A stretch of DNA of 64,000 nt from Bacteroidota bacterium (GCA_016194975.1 JACQAM010000018.1:1-64000), one strand, 5' to 3'. Positions 16,950-26,683 are shown, counted from the stretch's first letter. The notes: a model not told the origin generated them from the sequence alone. Program-made: numbers and translations.

Positions 16950-17963
16950 ATGCCCGTCATACTCGGAATTGAGTCATCGTGCGACGATACTGCAGCAGCT
17001 GTTATAAAAGACGGCAAATTGCTTGCCAGCATTGTCGCGGGACAGGATGTGCACCGGCAATGGGGAGGAGTCATTCCGGAATTAGCTTCGCGGACACACC
17101 AGCAGCACATTGTTCCTGTAATAGATCAAACGCTGAAGAAGGCGGGAATAGTGTGCAATGAAATTGATGCCGTTGCATTCACGCGCGGACCCGGGCTGCT
17201 GGGCGCGCTGCTCGTGGGAACTTCGTTTGCAAAATCGTTCGCGCTCGCATTGGGAAAACCGATCATCGAAGTGAATCACATGCAGGCGCACGTACTCGCG
17301 CATTTCATTGGCGATGGTACTGAAAAAGATGTTCCTGAATTTCCATTTATATGCCTTACTGTTTCCGGTGGCCACACACAACTCATTCGTGTTGATGATG
17401 CGTACACTTTTTCGATATTGGGAGAAACCATTGACGATGCGGCAGGAGAAGCATTTGACAAGACTGCGAAAATTCTTGGCTTGCAATACCCGGGTGGCCC
17501 GCTCGTAGATGCGCATGCGCAGAAGGGAAATCCTGTGGCATTTCATTTTCCCATTGCTAAAATTCCCGGATTGAATTTCAGTTTCAGCGGACTGAAAACT
17601 TCGGTGCTATATTTCATTCGCGATGAAATAAAAAAAAATGAAAACTTTGTTAATGAGCGGATGAATGATCTCTGCGCATCGGTTCAGCACACGATCATCA
17701 GAACTTTACTTCTGAAACTTGAAATTGCGGCAAAGGAAACGGGAATAAAACAAATTGCGCTTGGAGGCGGAGTGTCGGCCAATTCGGGTTTGAGAAAAGA
17801 GTTAAAGCTACTCGGCGAAAAGAAAGGATGGAAAATTTTTATTCCGCCGTTTGAATTCTGCACAGACAATGCAGCGATGATCGCGATGACGGGATATTTT
17901 AAATTCCTGAGAAAAGATTTTTCATCACAGGATGTTGCGCCGCTTCCGGGATTTCATTTGTAG
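16950..17963 (+). CDS. tsaD: tRNA N6-adenosine threonylcarbamoyltransferase TsaD
   Basis: 337 residues, normal for TsaD (Kae1/YgjD). Motifs are ILGIESSCDDTAAAV, the metal-binding NHMQAHVLAHF (about 108-118), VSGGHTQL, GEAFDKTAKILGL, FSFSGLKT, ALGGGVSANSGLR and FCTDNAAMIA. It transfers the threonylcarbamoyl group to A37 of ANN-decoding tRNAs with TsaB/TsaE. The start lies only 15 bp from the divergent tamB start. Confidence 0.98.
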   Translation: MPVILGIESSCDDTAAAVIKDGKLLASIVAGQDVHRQWGGVIPELASRTHQQHIVPVIDQTLKKAGIVCNEIDAVAFTRGPGLLGALLVGTSFAKSFALALGKPIIEVNHMQAHVLAHFIGDGTEKDVPEFPFICLTVSGGHTQLIRVDDAYTFSILGETIDDAAGEAFDKTAKILGLQYPGGPLVDAHAQKGNPVAFHFPIAKIPGLNFSFSGLKTSVLYFIRDEIKKNENFVNERMNDLCASVQHTIIRTLLLKLEIAAKETGIKQIALGGGVSANSGLRKELKLLGEKKGWKIFIPPFEFCTDNAAMIAMTGYFKFLRKDFSSQDVAPLPGFHL

Positions 17964-17984
17964 AGACAAAAGCTCATTAGTCAT

Positions 17985-18026
17985 CCGTATATTCGTACAT
18001 CTGTATATCTGTACAATCTGTAATCC
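17985..18026. repeat. Phrase repeat 'attcgtacatctgtatatctgtac'
   Basis: The short gap between tsaD and the RidA gene is filled by catccgtatattcgtacatctgtatatctgtacaatctgtaat. The same words (attcgtaat, acatctgtaaaatctgt) build the inverted repeat at 63391-63479, so both probably belong to one dispersed family. Confidence 0.5.
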
Positions 18027-18032
18027 CCCCTT

Positions 18033-18407
18033 ATGAAAAAAATAATCACTTCAAAAAATGCCCCTGCTCCTATTGGCCCGTATTCGCACGGCGTGCTTTG
18101 CGGCAATATGCTTTTTATTTCGGGCCAGGTTGGCAAACATCCCGCAACAGGAGAAATTCCTGCTGATGTGGAATCGCAAACAAAACAGGTGATGTCGAAT
18201 CTCAATGGCATACTCCAGGAATCCGGAATGGATTATTCAAACGTGGTGAAGACAACGATCTTCCTGAAAGATCTGAATCACTTTTCGAAAGTGAACGAGA
18301 TCTACGGTTCGAATTTCTCCGGGAATTTTCCTGCGCGCGAAACAGTGGAAGTTTCAAGACTACCTTTGGATGTTCTAGTAGAAATTTCAGTCATCGCTGT
18401 GAAATAG
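18033..18407 (+). CDS. ridA: RidA family reactive enamine/imine deaminase
   Basis: 124 residues, the standard length of the YjgF/YER057c/UK114 family. NAPAPIGPYSHGV at the N-terminus, FISGQVG, and the C-terminal PARETVEVSRLPLDVLVEI with the substrate-binding arginine followed by the family ETV..LP pattern are all present. It hydrolyses reactive 2-aminoacrylate-type enamines released by PLP enzymes. Cytoplasmic, trimeric by family. It stands alone between tsaD and asnB. Confidence 0.95.
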   Translation: MKKIITSKNAPAPIGPYSHGVLCGNMLFISGQVGKHPATGEIPADVESQTKQVMSNLNGILQESGMDYSNVVKTTIFLKDLNHFSKVNEIYGSNFSGNFPARETVEVSRLPLDVLVEISVIAVK

Positions 18408-18472
18408 AATGGAGAGTGGAGTATCTTGATTTATGCTTATCCAATTTCTCCCAACCCAGAACTCAGAACTAA

Positions 18473-20356
18473 ATGTGTGGAATAACCGGCGCGATCGCAT
18501 TCACTGAATCGGGAAAAAAATATCTCGGTAAAATTGCCGACGCCGTAAAATCGCTCAAGCACCGTGGCCCCGATGGTGAAGGGATTTTCCTGCACGATCA
18601 TGTTGCATTCGGCCACACGCGCCTCGCGATCATCGATACCACTTCACTCGCTTCACAACCTTTCACTTCGAACGACGGGCGATACACGATCATTCTCAAT
18701 GGGGAAATTTTCAATTATCGTGAACTGCGCGCTGAACTTGAAAAAGAAGGAATGCAATTCCGCTCGAAGAGTGATACGGAAATTCTGCTCGGCTTATTTT
18801 CGAAGAAAGGAAAAAGTTGCCTGGAAATGCTGAATGGATTTTTCGCATTCGCGATCCATGACAAAATCGATAATTCTGTTTTCATTGCACGTGACCGGTT
18901 CGGGGAAAAACCATTTTTCTATTATTCCGACAATGATGTTTTTCTTTTTGCATCGGAGCCGAAGGCGATCGCAGCTTTCGGCGTAGAAATAATTCCTGAT
19001 GAAGATGTAATGCCGCTTTTTTTTCACCTGAATTACACGCCATCGTGCGAACACACGCTACTCGCAGGCATTCACGAAATACCGCAGGGATCTTACGCAG
19101 GTTTTTCAGAAAAAAAATCTTTCCAGCTCCACAAATACTATTCGCTTCCTCATCACAAAAAAGAAATCAGCTATGAGGAAGCAAAAAAAGAATTCAGGCG
19201 GCTGCTGGAAAAAGCAGTCACCGACCGGTTGGTTTCCGATGTCCCGCTCGGATCATTTCTCAGCGGCGGACTCGATTCATCGGTGGTCACAGCCATTGCT
19301 GCGAAACACAAAGAACATCTCGAAACTTTTTCCATTGGTTTCCGCGACCAGTCGTTCTTCGATGAAACAAAATTCGCTGAATCTGTTTCTGCGCATCTCG
19401 GAACACGACATCATGTTTTCTCGGTTACGAATGATGATCTGCTGGCATCGCTTCATTCTTTCTTCAAAGAATTAGACGAGCCCTTTGCCGATTCATCTGT
19501 ACTTGCGCTGAATATTCTTTCGCAGGAAACGAAGAAACATGTTACCGTTGCGCTTTCCGGTGATGGCGCCGATGAATTGCTGGGGGGATACAATAAACAT
19601 GAAGCAGAATTGCGTGTTCGGAAAAAAGGTTTATCCAATTTCATTATTGATGTGGGCGCTCCCATGCTCGGCGGACTTCCTCAATCCAGAAATTCGCGTT
19701 TCTCCAACCGCATGCGCCAGCTCGGAAAATATGCTGAAGGACTGAAATTATCTGCCACCGAACGTTATTACCGATGGGCAGGATTCTGCACGGATGAAGA
19801 AGTGGATCGTTTATTATTAAAAAAAAGATCGAGAAATTCCCGCCACATCGAAAAAGAGATCGTCACCGGGATACATCACAACGGGGAATTCAACGAAGTG
19901 CTGCGCGCCGACATGAGAATTGTACTCGAAGGCGATATGCTCGTGAAAGTAGATCGCATGAGTATGTGGAACGGGTTGGAAGTGCGCCCGCCTTTTCTTG
20001 ATCATCATCTCGTGGATTTCGTGATGCAGCTTCCTTCCGATTTCAAGATAGAACCGGGAAACAGAAAAAAAATATTGCGCGAATCTTTTCATGATCTTCT
20101 TCCGGCAGAAATTTTTACAAGGAAAAAACAGGGCTTCGAAGTTCCGCTGTTGAAATGGTTCCGGAATGAACTCAGCGGAATGATCGAAGAATTGCTCAAT
20201 GAAAAATTCATTCACGAACAACATCTTTTCAATCCCGAAGAAATAAAAAAACTGCGACGCAGGTTGAATTCAAATAACCCCGGCGATTCTGTTGCGCGCA
20301 TCTGGGGACTGATCGTTTTCCAGAAATGGTGGAAAAAATATGTTGAGAATAAGTGA
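18473..20356 (+). CDS. asnB: Asparagine synthase (glutamine-hydrolysing)
   Basis: 627 residues. The N-terminal class-II glutamine amidotransferase begins MCGITGAIAF with Cys2 as nucleophile after Met removal, plus LKHRGPDGEG, GHTRLAI and NGEIFNYREL. The synthetase domain has the PP-loop FLSGGLDSSVV (about 260-270) and LSGDGADELLGGY. It makes asparagine or, as in many O-antigen and capsule loci, amidates a sugar uronate. Its place at the head of a polysaccharide cluster makes the second role plausible. There is no obvious -7 box; a phrase repeat (cagaactcagaact) lies just upstream. Confidence 0.93.
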   Translation: MCGITGAIAFTESGKKYLGKIADAVKSLKHRGPDGEGIFLHDHVAFGHTRLAIIDTTSLASQPFTSNDGRYTIILNGEIFNYRELRAELEKEGMQFRSKSDTEILLGLFSKKGKSCLEMLNGFFAFAIHDKIDNSVFIARDRFGEKPFFYYSDNDVFLFASEPKAIAAFGVEIIPDEDVMPLFFHLNYTPSCEHTLLAGIHEIPQGSYAGFSEKKSFQLHKYYSLPHHKKEISYEEAKKEFRRLLEKAVTDRLVSDVPLGSFLSGGLDSSVVTAIAAKHKEHLETFSIGFRDQSFFDETKFAESVSAHLGTRHHVFSVTNDDLLASLHSFFKELDEPFADSSVLALNILSQETKKHVTVALSGDGADELLGGYNKHEAELRVRKKGLSNFIIDVGAPMLGGLPQSRNSRFSNRMRQLGKYAEGLKLSATERYYRWAGFCTDEEVDRLLLKKRSRNSRHIEKEIVTGIHHNGEFNEVLRADMRIVLEGDMLVKVDRMSMWNGLEVRPPFLDHHLVDFVMQLPSDFKIEPGNRKKILRESFHDLLPAEIFTRKKQGFEVPLLKWFRNELSGMIEELLNEKFIHEQHLFNPEEIKKLRRRLNSNNPGDSVARIWGLIVFQKWWKKYVENK

Positions 20357-20429
20357 AGAATAAAATTTTTAAAAAATAAATTCCAATTTCGTACACTTTC
20401 GTATTTCGTAACTTTCAGTAACCTTTTCG

Positions 20430-20447
20430 TCCCGATTGCTATCGGGA
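20430..20447. repeat. Palindrome TCCCGAT-tgct-ATCGGGA
   Basis: A 7-bp perfect stem with a four-base loop 10 bp upstream of the GT4 start, following tacacttt-cgtatttcgta phrases (20388-20410). It is the same family as 9166-9183 and the core of 55299-55315. Confidence 0.65.
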
Positions 20448-20457
20448 TTCTCACGCT

Positions 20458-21648
20458 ATGCCTAAAGTCCTTCGTATCACCAATCGTTTCAACCTGGGTG
20501 GCATCACTTACAATGTGAGTTACCTGAGCCGCTACCTCGCGCCTGAATTTGAAACAATGCTCATCGGAGGGCCGAATGAAACAAGTGAAGAGAGTTCACT
20601 TTTCATCCCGGAATCGCTCGGGCTTCATCCCGTTATCATTCCGCAAATGAGAAGAAGTGTGAATCCGTTCAACGATCTCGCCGCATACAAGAAGATCAAA
20701 AAGATCATTCGCGAATTCAAACCCGACATCGTGCACACGCATGCATCGAAGGCAGGCGCGCTCGGTCGGATGGCGGCGTTTCATTGCAAAGTTCCCGTGA
20801 TCGTGCATACTTTTCACGGGCATATTTTTCATTCTTATTTCGGAAAAATAAAAACGGGCGTTATCCGTTCATCTGAAAAATATCTTGCGCGAAGAACAGA
20901 CGCGATCATTGCCATCAGTGAAAAACAGAAAAAAGAACTGGCCATCGATCACGGCATTTGCGGGGAAGAAAAGATTACGGTTATTCCACTTGGATTCGAT
21001 CTCGGAAGGTTCCGCATTGACATGGAACAGAAAAGAAAAAATTTCAGAAAGGAATTTGAAGTGGCTGATGATGAAATAGCGATCGTGATCATTGGCCGGC
21101 TTGTGCCGGTAAAAAATCATTTCCTGTTTCTGCGCGCATTGAAAAATGTTTCGGAACAAACAAAAAAGAAGATCAGGGCATTCATTGTGGGCGACGGTGA
21201 AGAACGTTTTGCATTAGAAATAGCGGCGCGTGAAATAGGATTTGACTTTGCGACTGAAAAGATCCGCGTGAAGAAATTACTCACTTTCACTTCATGGATA
21301 AAAGATGTGGACCGCGTTCTCGCGGGAAGCGATATTGTTTGCCTTACTTCCATGAACGAAGGAACACCGGTGAGTCTCATAGAAGCGCAGGCGGCATGCA
21401 AACCTGTCGTGAGTACGCGCGTGGGTGGCGTGGAAAATATTGTTGATCCTGGAAATACGGCATTGCTTTGCGAACCGGGCGATGAAAAAAAATTCGCAGA
21501 AAATCTTCTGACACTCGTCGAGAATGAGGCCGAACGGAACAGGATGGGGAAAGACGGATGGGATCTCGTTGGAAAGAAATTTCATTATGAAAGGCTCGTC
21601 TCCGACATGAGTAATCTTTACAACAGACTGCTACATTCAAAAGGATGA
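20458..21648 (+). CDS. Glycosyltransferase family 4 (GT-B)
   Basis: 396 residues. N-terminal GT4 domain with FNLGGITYNVSYLSRYL (acceptor-side glycine loop) and DIVHTHASKAGALGRMAA. C-terminal donor domain has IVIIGRLVPVKNHFLFLRAL, VGDGEER, and the catalytic EGTPVSLIEAQAACKPVVSTRVGG with the E-x7-E pattern. It adds a sugar from a nucleotide donor on the cytoplasmic face. It sits inside the polysaccharide cluster, so a role in the repeat unit is likely. Sugar specificity cannot be read. Confidence 0.93.
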   Translation: MPKVLRITNRFNLGGITYNVSYLSRYLAPEFETMLIGGPNETSEESSLFIPESLGLHPVIIPQMRRSVNPFNDLAAYKKIKKIIREFKPDIVHTHASKAGALGRMAAFHCKVPVIVHTFHGHIFHSYFGKIKTGVIRSSEKYLARRTDAIIAISEKQKKELAIDHGICGEEKITVIPLGFDLGRFRIDMEQKRKNFRKEFEVADDEIAIVIIGRLVPVKNHFLFLRALKNVSEQTKKKIRAFIVGDGEERFALEIAAREIGFDFATEKIRVKKLLTFTSWIKDVDRVLAGSDIVCLTSMNEGTPVSLIEAQAACKPVVSTRVGGVENIVDPGNTALLCEPGDEKKFAENLLTLVENEAERNRMGKDGWDLVGKKFHYERLVSDMSNLYNRLLHSKG

Positions 21649-21663
21649 TAAGTAGCTTTTTGT

Positions 21664-21671
21664 TACCTTTG
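21664..21671 (+). promoter_or_regulatory. -7 promoter box TACCTTTG for the export operon
   Basis: Perfect TAnnTTTG match ending 25 bases before the Wza-like start, in the 48-bp gap after the GT4 gene. It probably begins transcription of the exporter/kinase/rfbC group. Confidence 0.6.
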
Positions 21672-21696
21672 TCATTCACGAATCACCAGGGTTGCT

Positions 21697-22491
21697 ATGA
21701 AACAGATGAAGTGTGTACGACTTTTGTTACCACTGCTTTTCTTCGCCGTAATCTTCCTCGACAGTTGCCATGTACTCAACCCGAATATCATGCTGCATGC
21801 GGGCAGAAAATATCCGTATGATTCTCTTACAACAGACAGTACAGTTGCAAAAGAATTCATCATCGGCTCTAATGATATCATTGAATTCCGGCTATTCGCA
21901 AATGATGGTTTTAAAATGGTTGACATCATCGGGAATGCAACGAATACCAATATCGTGAACAACCGCCAAAATTATGAATACACGCTCGACAACAATGGCA
22001 CTGTAAAACTTCCGATCATCGGAGTTGAAACGCTGAAGGGACTTGGCGTGCGGGAAGCAGAAACCTATCTTGAACAACGTTACTCGGATTATTATGTTCA
22101 CCCTTTCGTTATCATCAAGATCGTCAACAAACGCATTACTATTTATCCCGGCGAACCCGGTCAGGCGAAAGTCATTGCGTTATCGAACAACAACACTACG
22201 GTACTCGAAGCGCTGGCACTTGCCGGCGGAATAAGTTCAAGCGGGAAAGCTTATAATGTAAAACTCATCCGGCAAACTTCCGATCCGAAAAAACCGGTGA
22301 AAGTTTACAAACTCGATCTTTCTTCTATAAAAGGATTGCCCGAAGGAAATACCATTGTGCAGAGTGGCGATATCATTTACGTAGAGCCCCGTCGTGAATA
22401 TGCAAAACGTACCTTGAATGAAGTGGCGCCTACCATTTCTCTCCTGACGAGTCTCATCACCGTTTACTACGTTATCACGAAGATTCACTGA
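21697..22491 (+). CDS. Polysaccharide export outer-membrane lipoprotein (Wza/BexD family)
   Basis: 264 residues. Lipoprotein signal with lipobox-like FLDSC (Cys about 26). The poly-export domain is seen in SNDIIEFRLFANDGFKMVDI and NNGTVKLPIIGVETLKGLGVREAETYLEQRY, then an SLBB-like domain (YPGEPGQAKVIALSNNNTTVLEALALAGG) and VQSGDIIYVEP. A C-terminal hydrophobic segment (ISLLTSLITVYYVI) would span the outer membrane. It forms the export channel with the kinase encoded 13 bp downstream. It lacks the second SLBB of the long forms. Confidence 0.93.
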   Translation: MKQMKCVRLLLPLLFFAVIFLDSCHVLNPNIMLHAGRKYPYDSLTTDSTVAKEFIIGSNDIIEFRLFANDGFKMVDIIGNATNTNIVNNRQNYEYTLDNNGTVKLPIIGVETLKGLGVREAETYLEQRYSDYYVHPFVIIKIVNKRITIYPGEPGQAKVIALSNNNTTVLEALALAGGISSSGKAYNVKLIRQTSDPKKPVKVYKLDLSSIKGLPEGNTIVQSGDIIYVEPRREYAKRTLNEVAPTISLLTSLITVYYVITKIH

Positions 22492-22504
22492 ACTGACCTG
22501 GACC

Positions 22505-24952
22505 ATGATGCAGGCACAGATCAATGACCGTAATGAAACGCTCGACCGTTACAAAGAGCGTATCACAAATTTCAGCGGTGAATTTGAGATCGGGCTTTTT
22601 CTTTTCATCGCGAAACGTTCCCTGCTCCTTATTTTTTTCTTTTTTGTTCTTGCTATCGGCGGTTCGTGGTTGTACCTGCGTTACTCGCAGCCGCAATATG
22701 AATCGAACAGTACGCTCCAGCTCAACACCGACAACAACGCAAAGACGATTAATGTCCAGAATATTTATGACATGGGAGATGAAGACATTCTTCCCGGCGC
22801 TGTGGAAATGATGCGTTCCAAACTTTTTCTCGAGCGTGTACTTTCGAAACTTCCGCTCTCGGTAAGTTATTTTGCAGAAGGAACTTTTAAAAGAAATGAA
22901 CATTACAAAACTTCTCCCTACACGATCGGAATTTCATTGAATCAAAAAGATTTTAGCGGAATAAGAATGAATATTGTTTTCAATGCAGCGCTGAACGGGG
23001 GTTCCATCTCCTTCAATGAAGATGGAAAGGAATTCAAAGAAAATTTTATCATGAATAAATGGGTGGAATTTCCGCAGGTTTCCATTCTTGTCACTTGTGA
23101 TGAAAAAAGACTGCGCCAGATGACGACGAGCGCCGGCACTTCAAATAAATATTATTTCGTCATCAATTCGCTTGATGAACTTTATGATTCCTACCTGCCC
23201 CGGCTTAATGTGAGCATTGCGAATGAAGCGGCAAAGACCCTCCGGATCTCTTTCACGGATAATAATGCCATGAAGGCGGCTGATGTGGTGAATATGATAT
23301 CCACTGAATTTATCCAGTATGATCTTGAACGCAGAAGCGAATCGGCAAACAAAACACTCGATTATATCAATTCCGAACTTGATGCGCGGCTCATGGATGA
23401 AAAACTGGTAGTGGATTCCCTCCGCGATTACCGGAGTACGCATCACATTCATGACAATGAAGTGGAGAATACTTTTACGATGAATCAATATGGTTCACTC
23501 AATGATCAGCTCACCAAAGTGCAGGTGGAGCAAAGAGTACTCGACGATATTGAAAAAAAATTACAGGATCCGAACATTGATGTGAAATCTATCCTTTCAC
23601 TTCTTTCCGGCCTCGAGAATACAGCTTCGCTTCAGTTGCCGCTCAATAATCTTTACCAGTTGCTGAATGAACGGGAAGAAGCATTACAATCTGCAAAACC
23701 GCAGAGCGACGAAATCAAAGCATACGATTACCAGATCAATGTTCAGAAGAATATGATCCTGCTAAGTGTGCAAACCATCCAGTCGCAAGTGGAAATCCGC
23801 GAAAAAGCGCTGGAAGAAAAATTGCACACTTATGATTCCAGCCTTCCTTCCGGCAATGATCAAAGCGTGGAGTATTCTTCCCTGCAGCAGATGATCGAGA
23901 TCGACCAGGAATTCATCAAGCGTCTTATTGAAAAAAAGGAAGAGCTCGAAGCATCGAAGCACGGATTCACTGCAAAACATGTTGTACTGGAAGAAGCGCG
24001 CATTTCCTCCACTCCTATTTCCCCGAGCAGAAATATTACCATCATCACTGCGATCATTCTTGCAATATTTTCTTCTCTTGCACTTGTAATTATCCGTTAT
24101 CTGCTGCACGACAAGATCAGTTCGCTGAACGAGATCATGAAACATACGCAGGCATCAATCTCTGCACTGGGAATAATTCCGCGTTATAAAAATGAAGTTC
24201 CTATTTCGCAATTACTCGTCGATAAAAATCCGAAGTCGCTCATCGCTGAATCATTCCGCTCACTCCGCACCAATCTCCAGTTCATTTCTGCTGCAGAAGG
24301 ACCGAAAGTAATGGCGGTAACTTCCACTATTTCCGGTGAAGGAAAAACTTTTGTTGCGATCAATCTTGCCGGCATCATCGCTTATTCCGGAAAAAAAGTG
24401 ATCATCCTCGATCTTGATATGCGCAAGCCGAAGATCCATCTCGGTTTCAATGTTGACAATGAAAAAGGAATGAGTACGCTTCTCATTGGAAAAAATAATC
24501 TCGGAGATTGCATCCGTCATAGTTCGCTCGATAACCTGGATTTCATTACGGCCGGCCCTATTCCACCCAATCCTTCTGAATTGATCATCAGCGACCGCAT
24601 GAAAAATATTGTTGATGAATTGAAAAAAACGTACGAACTGATCATCATTGATAATCCTCCGGTAGGATTAGTGACAGATGGCATCGCTATCATCAAGGAA
24701 GCAGATTACCCGGTTTATATTTTCCGCGCCGACTATTCCCGCAGAAATTTTATACAGATCGTGGACCGCTTGTACAATGAGAGTAATATCAAAAAACTTT
24801 CCGTGGTGCTGAATGGTGTGGATGTTGACCGCAAAAGTTACGGTTACAATTATGGATATGGTTACGGATATGGTTATGGTTACGGTTATGGATACTACGA
24901 TGATCAGCATGGAAAAAAACGGTCGTCGAAAAGAAAAATGCCGGGCAAATAA
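22505..24952 (+). CDS. Polysaccharide co-polymerase/tyrosine autokinase (Wzc family)
   Basis: 815 residues. N-terminal Wzz domain with a first membrane segment (LLLIFFFFVLAIGGSWLYLRY, about 40-60), a long coiled periplasmic region, a second segment (NITIITAIILAIFSSLALVII), then the BY-kinase: Walker A STISGEGKTFVAINLAG (about 605-620), A' IILDLDMRKPK, and B LIIIDNPP. The extreme C-terminus has 11 tyrosines alternating with glycine (24839-24898), the autophosphorylation cluster of the family in an extreme form, followed by a basic tail. It controls chain length and opening of the exporter. Directly after the Wza-like gene. Confidence 0.95.
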   Translation: MMQAQINDRNETLDRYKERITNFSGEFEIGLFLFIAKRSLLLIFFFFVLAIGGSWLYLRYSQPQYESNSTLQLNTDNNAKTINVQNIYDMGDEDILPGAVEMMRSKLFLERVLSKLPLSVSYFAEGTFKRNEHYKTSPYTIGISLNQKDFSGIRMNIVFNAALNGGSISFNEDGKEFKENFIMNKWVEFPQVSILVTCDEKRLRQMTTSAGTSNKYYFVINSLDELYDSYLPRLNVSIANEAAKTLRISFTDNNAMKAADVVNMISTEFIQYDLERRSESANKTLDYINSELDARLMDEKLVVDSLRDYRSTHHIHDNEVENTFTMNQYGSLNDQLTKVQVEQRVLDDIEKKLQDPNIDVKSILSLLSGLENTASLQLPLNNLYQLLNEREEALQSAKPQSDEIKAYDYQINVQKNMILLSVQTIQSQVEIREKALEEKLHTYDSSLPSGNDQSVEYSSLQQMIEIDQEFIKRLIEKKEELEASKHGFTAKHVVLEEARISSTPISPSRNITIITAIILAIFSSLALVIIRYLLHDKISSLNEIMKHTQASISALGIIPRYKNEVPISQLLVDKNPKSLIAESFRSLRTNLQFISAAEGPKVMAVTSTISGEGKTFVAINLAGIIAYSGKKVIILDLDMRKPKIHLGFNVDNEKGMSTLLIGKNNLGDCIRHSSLDNLDFITAGPIPPNPSELIISDRMKNIVDELKKTYELIIIDNPPVGLVTDGIAIIKEADYPVYIFRADYSRRNFIQIVDRLYNESNIKKLSVVLNGVDVDRKSYGYNYGYGYGYGYGYGYGYYDDQHGKKRSSKRKMPGK

Positions 24953-24957
24953 AAACT

Positions 24958-25500
24958 ATGCGCATCTCCCCTGTTTTCATTGAAGGATTAAAGATCATTC
25001 AGCCGGATATTTTCACCGACGATCGCGGTTATTTTTTTGAATCTTGGAATGAAAATGATTTTATGAAGAATGGCATCGCGGAAAAATTCGTGCAGGACAA
25101 TCAATCTTTTTCCCACAAAGGAGTTCTCCGTGGTTTGCATTTCCAGTCGCCACCCCATGCGCAGGGAAAATTAGTGCGCGTGATAGCCGGAAAAGTTCTC
25201 GACGTAGCGGTCGACATCAGAAAAAATTCGGCAACCTTCGGAAAATATTTTTCTATTGAACTTTCTGCAAAGAACAATACCCTGCTTTTCATTCCGAACG
25301 GATTCGCCCACGGATTCGTGGCGCTGGAAGAGGATACGATCTTCGCTTACAAATGCACCGGCTATTACGATAAAAATTCTGAAATAACGATCCGGTGGAA
25401 TGACCCGCAGATCGGCATTGAATGGGGAATAAAAAACCCTTCTGTTTCGGCAAAAGATGCCGCTGGAAAATTTCTCCGTGAAATAGTTTCACCTTTCTGA
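24958..25500 (+). CDS. rfbC: dTDP-4-dehydrorhamnose 3,5-epimerase
   Basis: 180 residues, normal length. Catalytic region RGLHFQSPPHAQGKLVRV with the general-base histidine, then IPNGFAHGFVALEEDT and the tyrosine motif CTGYYDKNSEITIRWNDP, all as in RfbC/RmlC. It makes dTDP-4-keto-L-rhamnose in the dTDP-L-rhamnose route. Only five bases separate it from the kinase gene, so it is in the same operon. rfbA, rfbB and rfbD are not in this window. Confidence 0.95.
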   Translation: MRISPVFIEGLKIIQPDIFTDDRGYFFESWNENDFMKNGIAEKFVQDNQSFSHKGVLRGLHFQSPPHAQGKLVRVIAGKVLDVAVDIRKNSATFGKYFSIELSAKNNTLLFIPNGFAHGFVALEEDTIFAYKCTGYYDKNSEITIRWNDPQIGIEWGIKNPSVSAKDAAGKFLREIVSPF

Positions 25501-25591
25501 AAATTATTGAAGAATTCATTATGGTCACAGGGAAACTTTGCACCTCCGGCTTTCGTATTTCATTATAAACATCCATCTATAGCATTGAAAA

Positions 25592-26683
25592 ATGAATAAC
25601 GATCTCGTACTGGTCTATTCCGGATATTTCATCTGCTCGATTGTTCTTGCATTCCTGCTCAATGCGCTTTTTCTCCGTTTCTCACGCACCATGGGCATAC
25701 GCGTGAATACGGAACACGTGCGGTGGAGCTCCACCCAGAAACCTTCGGTAGGCGGCATTTCTTTTTTCGTGCTTTTCCTTTTGTCGATCGCCTGTTACGC
25801 AGTTTTTTTTCCTAATCGTTTTGTTCCGCTCGATAAAAAACTACTCGGGTTGCTTTGCGCATGCACCGTTGGATTCGTGATCGGCCTTGCTGATGATGCC
25901 TACAATACAAAACCACTTCTGAAATTATCTGCACAGATTCTTTGCGGTTTCATTCTGATCGCAACCGGCCAGCAGATCGATCTTTTCCGCAATGAAACAC
26001 TCAATGTAATTCTTACCATAATATGGGTCGTGGGCATTATGAATTCGATCAACATGCTTGACAATATGGATGCGATCACGGCAAGTGTTTCTGTTTTCAT
26101 TCTGCTTGAAGCGCTCATCACACTCTACATCACTCGCGATTTTTACAACGTATTCATCATTACCATTCTCGGCGTCATAGGAAGTTTGTGCGGATTTCTT
26201 TTTTTCAACTGGCATCCGTCAAAATTATTCATGGGCGATACCGGCAGCCAGTTCCTGGGAATTCTGCTCGCAGTAGTGGGCATTCGTTTTTTCTGGAACA
26301 ATCCTGATTTCGGTGGAAATATTTTCAGATCGAAACAAATCGTTGTCACGCTTCTCGCCTTCATCATTCCGATTACCGATACAACAACGGTCATCATCAA
26401 TAGAATTTTAAAATTACAGAAGCCGTGGATCGGAGGAAAAGACCACACCACCCATCATCTTTCCTATCTCGGATTAAGCGACAGCCAGGTGGCATTGCTT
26501 TTTCTCGGCATATCACTCATCTCACTCATGCTCATTTTTGTCATACAGGGAACTATTGTAAACTGGACCGGGAAACATGTCCTCATCTTCGGATCGTGGT
26601 TCGTTCTCGTCTTCGGAACGCTGTATGCGGTGAGCAGGTACACGAAACAACCTCTCACCGAAAATGGGAACGGATCGAAATAA
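25592..26683 (+). CDS. Undecaprenyl-phosphate sugar-1-phosphate transferase (WecA/MraY family)
   Basis: 363 residues with about 10-11 membrane segments. Signature motifs are STQKPSVGGISFF, the DD pair GLADDAYNTKPLLKLSAQI, NSINMLDNMDAITA (variant of the NxxDGxDGLA loop, as common in Bacteroidota), and LFMGDTGSQFLG, plus the histidine-rich GGKDHTTHHLSYLGLSDSQV. It starts a lipid-linked glycan on undecaprenyl phosphate, the first step for this polysaccharide. GlcNAc-1-P is the usual donor but that is not proven here. Confidence 0.92.
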   Translation: MNNDLVLVYSGYFICSIVLAFLLNALFLRFSRTMGIRVNTEHVRWSSTQKPSVGGISFFVLFLLSIACYAVFFPNRFVPLDKKLLGLLCACTVGFVIGLADDAYNTKPLLKLSAQILCGFILIATGQQIDLFRNETLNVILTIIWVVGIMNSINMLDNMDAITASVSVFILLEALITLYITRDFYNVFIITILGVIGSLCGFLFFNWHPSKLFMGDTGSQFLGILLAVVGIRFFWNNPDFGGNIFRSKQIVVTLLAFIIPITDTTTVIINRILKLQKPWIGGKDHTTHHLSYLGLSDSQVALLFLGISLISLMLIFVIQGTIVNWTGKHVLIFGSWFVLVFGTLYAVSRYTKQPLTENGNGSK

